From Pseudomonadota bacterium (GTDB lineage: Bacteria > Myxococcota > UBA9042 > PHBI01), in contig SXIE01000281.1 in NCBI GenBank assembly GCA_005772945.1, positions 1 through 16,588 on the forward strand: DNA of 16,588 bases. Direction: 5' to 3'. The position numbers were made by a program, and so were the translations under genes. The notes below the pieces were generated by a model, which saw only the letters and a program-made list of their open reading frames with translations, had not been told where the DNA came from and searched no databases. Shown piece after piece: positions 13,956 to 16,588 of this stretch. Positions within the stretch are counted from its first letter, which is position 1; every line of letters begins with the position of its first letter.

Positions 13956-15116
13956 ATGGGCCGCTACCTCCTCCGTCGCCTCCTCGGCACTGTGCTCGTC
14001 CTCTGGGTCATCGTCACCGGCTCGTTCTTCCTCATGCGCTTCGCGCCCGGCGGCCCCTTCGATCGCGATCGCCGCCTGCCCCCCAACGTCGAAGCCAACA
14101 AGTGGCTCATCTTCGGCATGGGCGAAGAGGTCACGGCGCCCGTCGCCGGCACCATCACGTCGGTCGGCACCTTCGTCACAAAACACACGGAATACGCGGC
14201 CGGGACGGTGCTCGCCACCATCCAACCGACCGCCGGCGGCGCGCCCGTCGAGGTGCGACTCGAGGACGACAGCCCCATCGTCGCGGTCGGCGTCGAGGCC
14301 GGTGCCACCGTCGCGGTCGGTGCCCGCATCGTGGTCGTGCCCAAGCCGCTACTGGCCCAATATTGGGATGCAATCGGTCACTACCTGACCCTCGATTTCG
14401 GCAAGACCATCACGTCCGAGGGCACGCGTGACGTTTCCGAGGAGCTCCTGCGCGCCTTGCCCATCAGCTTCCAACTCGGCGTCATGGCTCTGTTTTTTGC
14501 GCTCGCCATCGGCATCACCCTCGGCCTCCTGGCCGGTCTCAAGCAGAACACCTGGGTCGATTATTCGGTCATGACCGGCGCGATGGTCGGCGCCTCGATT
14601 CCGACGATGGTCAGCGGCCCACTCATCGTCGCCGTCTTCGCGCTCGGGCTCGGCTGGTTTCCGGTCGCCGGCTGGGAATCGAGCCAGGCCGAGTGGTCGA
14701 CGTGGCAATATCGGGTCTTGCCGGTCATCACGCTCGGGCTCGCCTACGTCCCGGTCATCGCGCGCCTCACGCGCGGCGGCATGCTCGAGGTCGTGCGCTC
14801 GGATTGGATCCGCGCCGCCCGCGCCAAAGGCCTCTCGGAGCGTACGATCGTCCTGCGCCACGCGCTCCGCCCGGCCCTCCTCCCGACGATCTCGTGGCTC
14901 GGTCCCGGCACCGCCGGCATCGTCACCGGGTCGATCGTCATCGAGCGCGTCTTCGGGATCCCCGGCCTCTCCGAGCACTTCGTGACGCCCGCCCTCAACC
15001 GCGACTACCCGATGGTGATCGGCGTCGTCGTCGTCTACTCGGTCATCCTCGTCGTCCTCAATCTGCTCGTCGATCTGGCCTACACCTTCCTCGATCCGCG
15101 CGTGAGCCTCGAATGA
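13956..15116 (+). CDS. oppB: Oligopeptide ABC transporter permease OppB with inserted barrel-sandwich-like domain
   Basis: The 386-residue permease is one half of the membrane channel of the peptide importer. GGAG at 13942-13945 precedes the ATG. It starts like other OppB proteins (MGRYLLRRLLGTVLVLWVIV, helix 1 at about 9-29, then FAPGGPFDRDRRLPPNV). The family then expects YGLDQPLLxQY; instead about 80 residues (51-129) are inserted before LLAQYWDAIGHYLTLDFGKT. The core then continues normally: helices at about 171-195, 204-232, 254-270, 313-335 and 351-375, with the EAA coupling loop SDWIRAARAKGLSERT at 282-297 that contacts the ATPase, and the C-terminal YTFLDPRVSLE. Normal OppB is about 305-340 residues, so the excess equals the insert. 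Stop and oppC start overlap as ATGA. Confidence 0.95.
   Translation: MGRYLLRRLLGTVLVLWVIVTGSFFLMRFAPGGPFDRDRRLPPNVEANKWLIFGMGEEVTAPVAGTITSVGTFVTKHTEYAAGTVLATIQPTAGGAPVEVRLEDDSPIVAVGVEAGATVAVGARIVVVPKPLLAQYWDAIGHYLTLDFGKTITSEGTRDVSEELLRALPISFQLGVMALFFALAIGITLGLLAGLKQNTWVDYSVMTGAMVGASIPTMVSGPLIVAVFALGLGWFPVAGWESSQAEWSTWQYRVLPVITLGLAYVPVIARLTRGGMLEVVRSDWIRAARAKGLSERTIVLRHALRPALLPTISWLGPGTAGIVTGSIVIERVFGIPGLSEHFVTPALNRDYPMVIGVVVVYSVILVVLNLLVDLAYTFLDPRVSLE
14106..14342 (+). other. Domain insert in OppB: biotinyl/lipoyl-like barrel-sandwich hybrid
   Basis: Residues 51-129 of OppB contain two half-motifs as in biotinyl/lipoyl folds: VTAPVAGTITSVGTFV then YAAGTVLATIQ, followed by VEVRLEDDSPIVAVGVEAG then ATVAVGARIVVV. 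The AP-x-AGTI and EAGATVAVGARI turns are the usual signatures. The turn between halves (PTAGGAPVEV) lacks a lysine, so it is not a biotin or lipoate carrier; it would be a structural or binding module as in membrane-fusion proteins. It lies in the loop after helix 1, predicted periplasmic. The fold call is by eye. Confidence 0.65.
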
Positions 15117-16588
15117 CCGCGCCTGCTCTCGCGAAGAGCGCCGAGCGCTCGCCCGCGGCGAAACCTCGGAGCCTCTGGGCCGACGCCTGGCGCCGCCTGC
15201 GCCGGAATCGCCTGGCCCTCGGCGGCCTGTGCCTCATCGTCCTCGTGGCCTTCGTCGGCTTCAGCGCCCCGTGGTGGGAAGCCAACGTCACCCACTTCGG
15301 TCGCAACGAAGCCAACAGCCTCCTGGCCAGCCAACCGCCCGGCGTGCGCGGCGTCTCCTCCACCCATCCGACCTACGACGGCGACCCGCGCGCCTTCGCG
15401 CTCGTCGATTTCGACGGCGACGGTTTCCTCACCTGCCGCCTCATCCCCGCACAAAACCTGGTCCCGCCGGGCCTCCGCTTCCTCGAGTCGTTCGCCCCGT
15501 CGCTGCACGCGGAGGTCCAGCGCGACCTCACCGCGCTCCTCCGTCAGGCCGGCGACGGTGATATTGGGCGCGCCCTCGGCGTCATCCTCGGCGTCATCGA
15601 TTGCCCCGAGCTGCGCCTCGCCGACGAGGTCGCCACCCAGCACTTCGAGAAGCTCCTGGGCGGCGACAAACCCAGCGAGAAAGCCCAAGCCGGTTACCTC
15701 CTGTGGGACGAATTCCCGAAGAACGACAACGACTTACCAGCGCGCTTCCGTGGCCTCGGCCTCGCCGGCCTCGAGGCCTTCACGGCGCTCGACATCGACG
15801 GCGACCACGTCCTCTCGCGCTGGGAGATCATCGAGCGCACGCGGACCCTGCGCTACGCCTCGCAGCCCGAGGCGGGCCCGCGCAACTTCGATCGTTTCCT
15901 CCACGACTTCGATGCCGACGGCGATCTGCGCATCTCGCTCGCCGAGTTCCCAGGCGCCCCCGAGCTCCACACCTACGTCCTCGGCACCGACAACAACGGC
16001 CGCGACATCCTGACGCGCCTCTTCTTCGGCCTGCGCCTCTCGATCATGATCGGGCTCCTCTCGACGCTCGTGTCGCTCCTCATCGGCGTCCTCTACGGCG
16101 CTGTCGCAGGCTACGCAGGCGGTCGCGTCGACGGCCTCATGATGCGGCTTGTCGATGTGCTCTACGGCCTGCCCTACATCTTCCTGGTCATCCTCTTCAT
16201 CGTCATCATCGACGACCGCAATAACCCCATCCTCCTCTTCATGGCGCTCGGACTCGTCCAGTGGCTGACGATGGCCCGAGTGGTCCGCGGTCAGGTCCTC
16301 TCGCTCAAGAACCGCGAGTTCATCGAGGCTGCGCGCGCCATCGGCGTCTCGCGCACCGGCATCATCTTCCGCCACCTCATCCGCAACGCGGTCGGGCCCA
16401 TCATCGTCTACGCCACCCTGCTCGTGCCCGCCGTCATCCTCGAGGAGGCGTTCCTCTCGTTCCTCGGGCTCAGCATCGACCTCTCGCTCGGCAACATGAT
16501 CGCCGAGGGCACGCGCACCATGGAGAATATGCCATGGCAGATTCTCTATCCGTCGTTGGCACTCGCCCTCATCCTCTTCGGCTTCAAC
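15113..16588 (+). CDS. oppC: Oligopeptide ABC transporter permease OppC with EF-hand insert, 3'-truncated by window
   Basis: The frame is open from the ATG at 15113 (overlapping the oppB stop) to the window end, 492 residues without a stop. Residues 1-33 fit OppC (LWADAWRRLRRNRLALGG), with helix 1 at about 34-52. The family then normally reaches the GTDNxGRD motif after some 40-50 residues; here it comes at 291-297 (LGTDNNGRDILTRLFFGLRLS), leaving an external loop of about 235 residues. After that the core is typical: helices from about 305 on, the EAA loop NREFIEAARAIGVSRT at about 400-416, and EEAFLSFLGLS. Three EF-hand-like loops lie in the insert. Complete OppC is usually about 300 residues; this one would be about 500. 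oppD and oppF are expected downstream. Confidence 0.94.
   Translation, partial: MTAPALAKSAERSPAAKPRSLWADAWRRLRRNRLALGGLCLIVLVAFVGFSAPWWEANVTHFGRNEANSLLASQPPGVRGVSSTHPTYDGDPRAFALVDFDGDGFLTCRLIPAQNLVPPGLRFLESFAPSLHAEVQRDLTALLRQAGDGDIGRALGVILGVIDCPELRLADEVATQHFEKLLGGDKPSEKAQAGYLLWDEFPKNDNDLPARFRGLGLAGLEAFTALDIDGDHVLSRWEIIERTRTLRYASQPEAGPRNFDRFLHDFDADGDLRISLAEFPGAPELHTYVLGTDNNGRDILTRLFFGLRLSIMIGLLSTLVSLLIGVLYGAVAGYAGGRVDGLMMRLVDVLYGLPYIFLVILFIVIIDDRNNPILLFMALGLVQWLTMARVVRGQVLSLKNREFIEAARAIGVSRTGIIFRHLIRNAVGPIIVYATLLVPAVILEEAFLSFLGLSIDLSLGNMIAEGTRTMENMPWQILYPSLALALILFGFN
15407..15442 (+). other. EF-hand-like loop 1 in OppC (position 12 lost)
   Basis: Residues 99-110 read DFDGDGFLTCRL. Ligand positions 1, 3 and 5 are Asp, 6 is Gly and 8 is Leu, but position 12 is Leu instead of Glu, so calcium binding would be weaker or absent. 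Confidence 0.6.
15791..15826 (+). other. EF-hand loop 2 in OppC (complete ligand set)
   Basis: Residues 227-238 read DIDGDHVLSRWE, matching D-x-D-x-D at 1, 3, 5, a hydrophobic residue at 8, Ser at 9 and Glu at 12. Position 6 is His rather than Gly. A helix (LAGLEAFTAL) precedes it and another (IIERTRTL) follows, as in a true EF-hand. Confidence 0.75.
15911..15946 (+). other. EF-hand loop 3 in OppC (complete ligand set)
   Basis: Residues 267-278 read DADGDLRISLAE followed by Phe, the classical DxDGDxxIxxxEF pattern (position 6 is Leu). It starts 40 residues after loop 2, close to the spacing of a paired EF-hand unit. Confidence 0.78.

Noticed and set aside
14106..14342. Biotin or lipoate carrier domain in OppB
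   Set aside because: No lysine occurs at the turn between the two halves, so covalent cofactor attachment is not expected; only the fold resemblance is kept.
15557..15730. Additional EF-hand loops in the OppC insert (GDGDIG and NDNDLP segments)
   Set aside because: They have scattered Asp/Asn but lack the full 12-residue spacing and the final Glu, so they are not counted; at best decayed copies.

Overview
This is a gene-dense, very GC-rich bacterial window with no RNA gene, mobile element, CRISPR array or prophage visible. Gene content suggests a Gram-negative bacterium with an expanded lipoprotein repertoire: two to three lipoproteins, a cysteine-rich lipoprotein phosphoesterase, a SurA/PrsA-like periplasmic foldase and EF-hand calcium-binding loops in an exported region. 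I would guess Myxococcota or a related former deltaproteobacterial lineage, but no marker here proves it. Ten genes and two partial genes are read on the + strand except one. No gene-free stretch exceeds 300 bases; the longest gaps are about 60-120 bases.

Layout. (1) Positions 2-2045: the 3' part of murA (peptidoglycan precursor synthesis), overlapping proB (glutamate 5-kinase, proline synthesis) by 8 bases. (2) 2098-3711: a YkgJ-type CxxCxxCC cysteine-cluster protein with added N- and C-terminal regions. (3) 3832-5106: a lipoprotein peptidyl-prolyl isomerase with its own candidate promoter upstream and a hairpin terminator downstream. (4) 5198-8418: gcvPB (glycine decarboxylase subunit 2), whose stop codon overlaps the start of a two-transmembrane sensor histidine kinase by one base. 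(5) 8524-11296: a tightly overlapped trio of an endonuclease/exonuclease/phosphatase-fold protein, a cysteine-rich metallophosphoesterase lipoprotein (TTG start) and a CBM9-like protein (GTG start). (6) 11289-11909 on the minus strand: a small two-helix membrane protein, possibly with a PH-like tail, converging on the CBM9-like gene with an 8-base 3' overlap. (7) 11968 to the window end: an oligopeptide/dipeptide ABC importer operon, oppA-oppB-oppC, cut off inside oppC; the ATPase genes would lie downstream.

The most unusual content is in this opp operon. Both permease subunits keep normal transmembrane cores and EAA loops, but each carries an extra domain at the same place, the external loop after the first transmembrane helix. 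OppB has about 80 extra residues that read like a biotinyl/lipoyl-type barrel-sandwich hybrid domain without the modified lysine. OppC has about 190 extra residues containing three EF-hand-like calcium loops. The substrate-binding lipoprotein has an extra N-terminal region of about 110 residues. Together these suggest a peptide importer with an elaborate, possibly calcium-responsive periplasmic module. I know of no described system like this, though I could not search.

Smaller points of interest are a MurA whose signature motifs resemble the Bacteroidetes type, three short islands of AT-rich rare codons inside otherwise GC-saturated genes, a GC-skew change among co-oriented genes, and inverted repeats sitting on candidate promoters.
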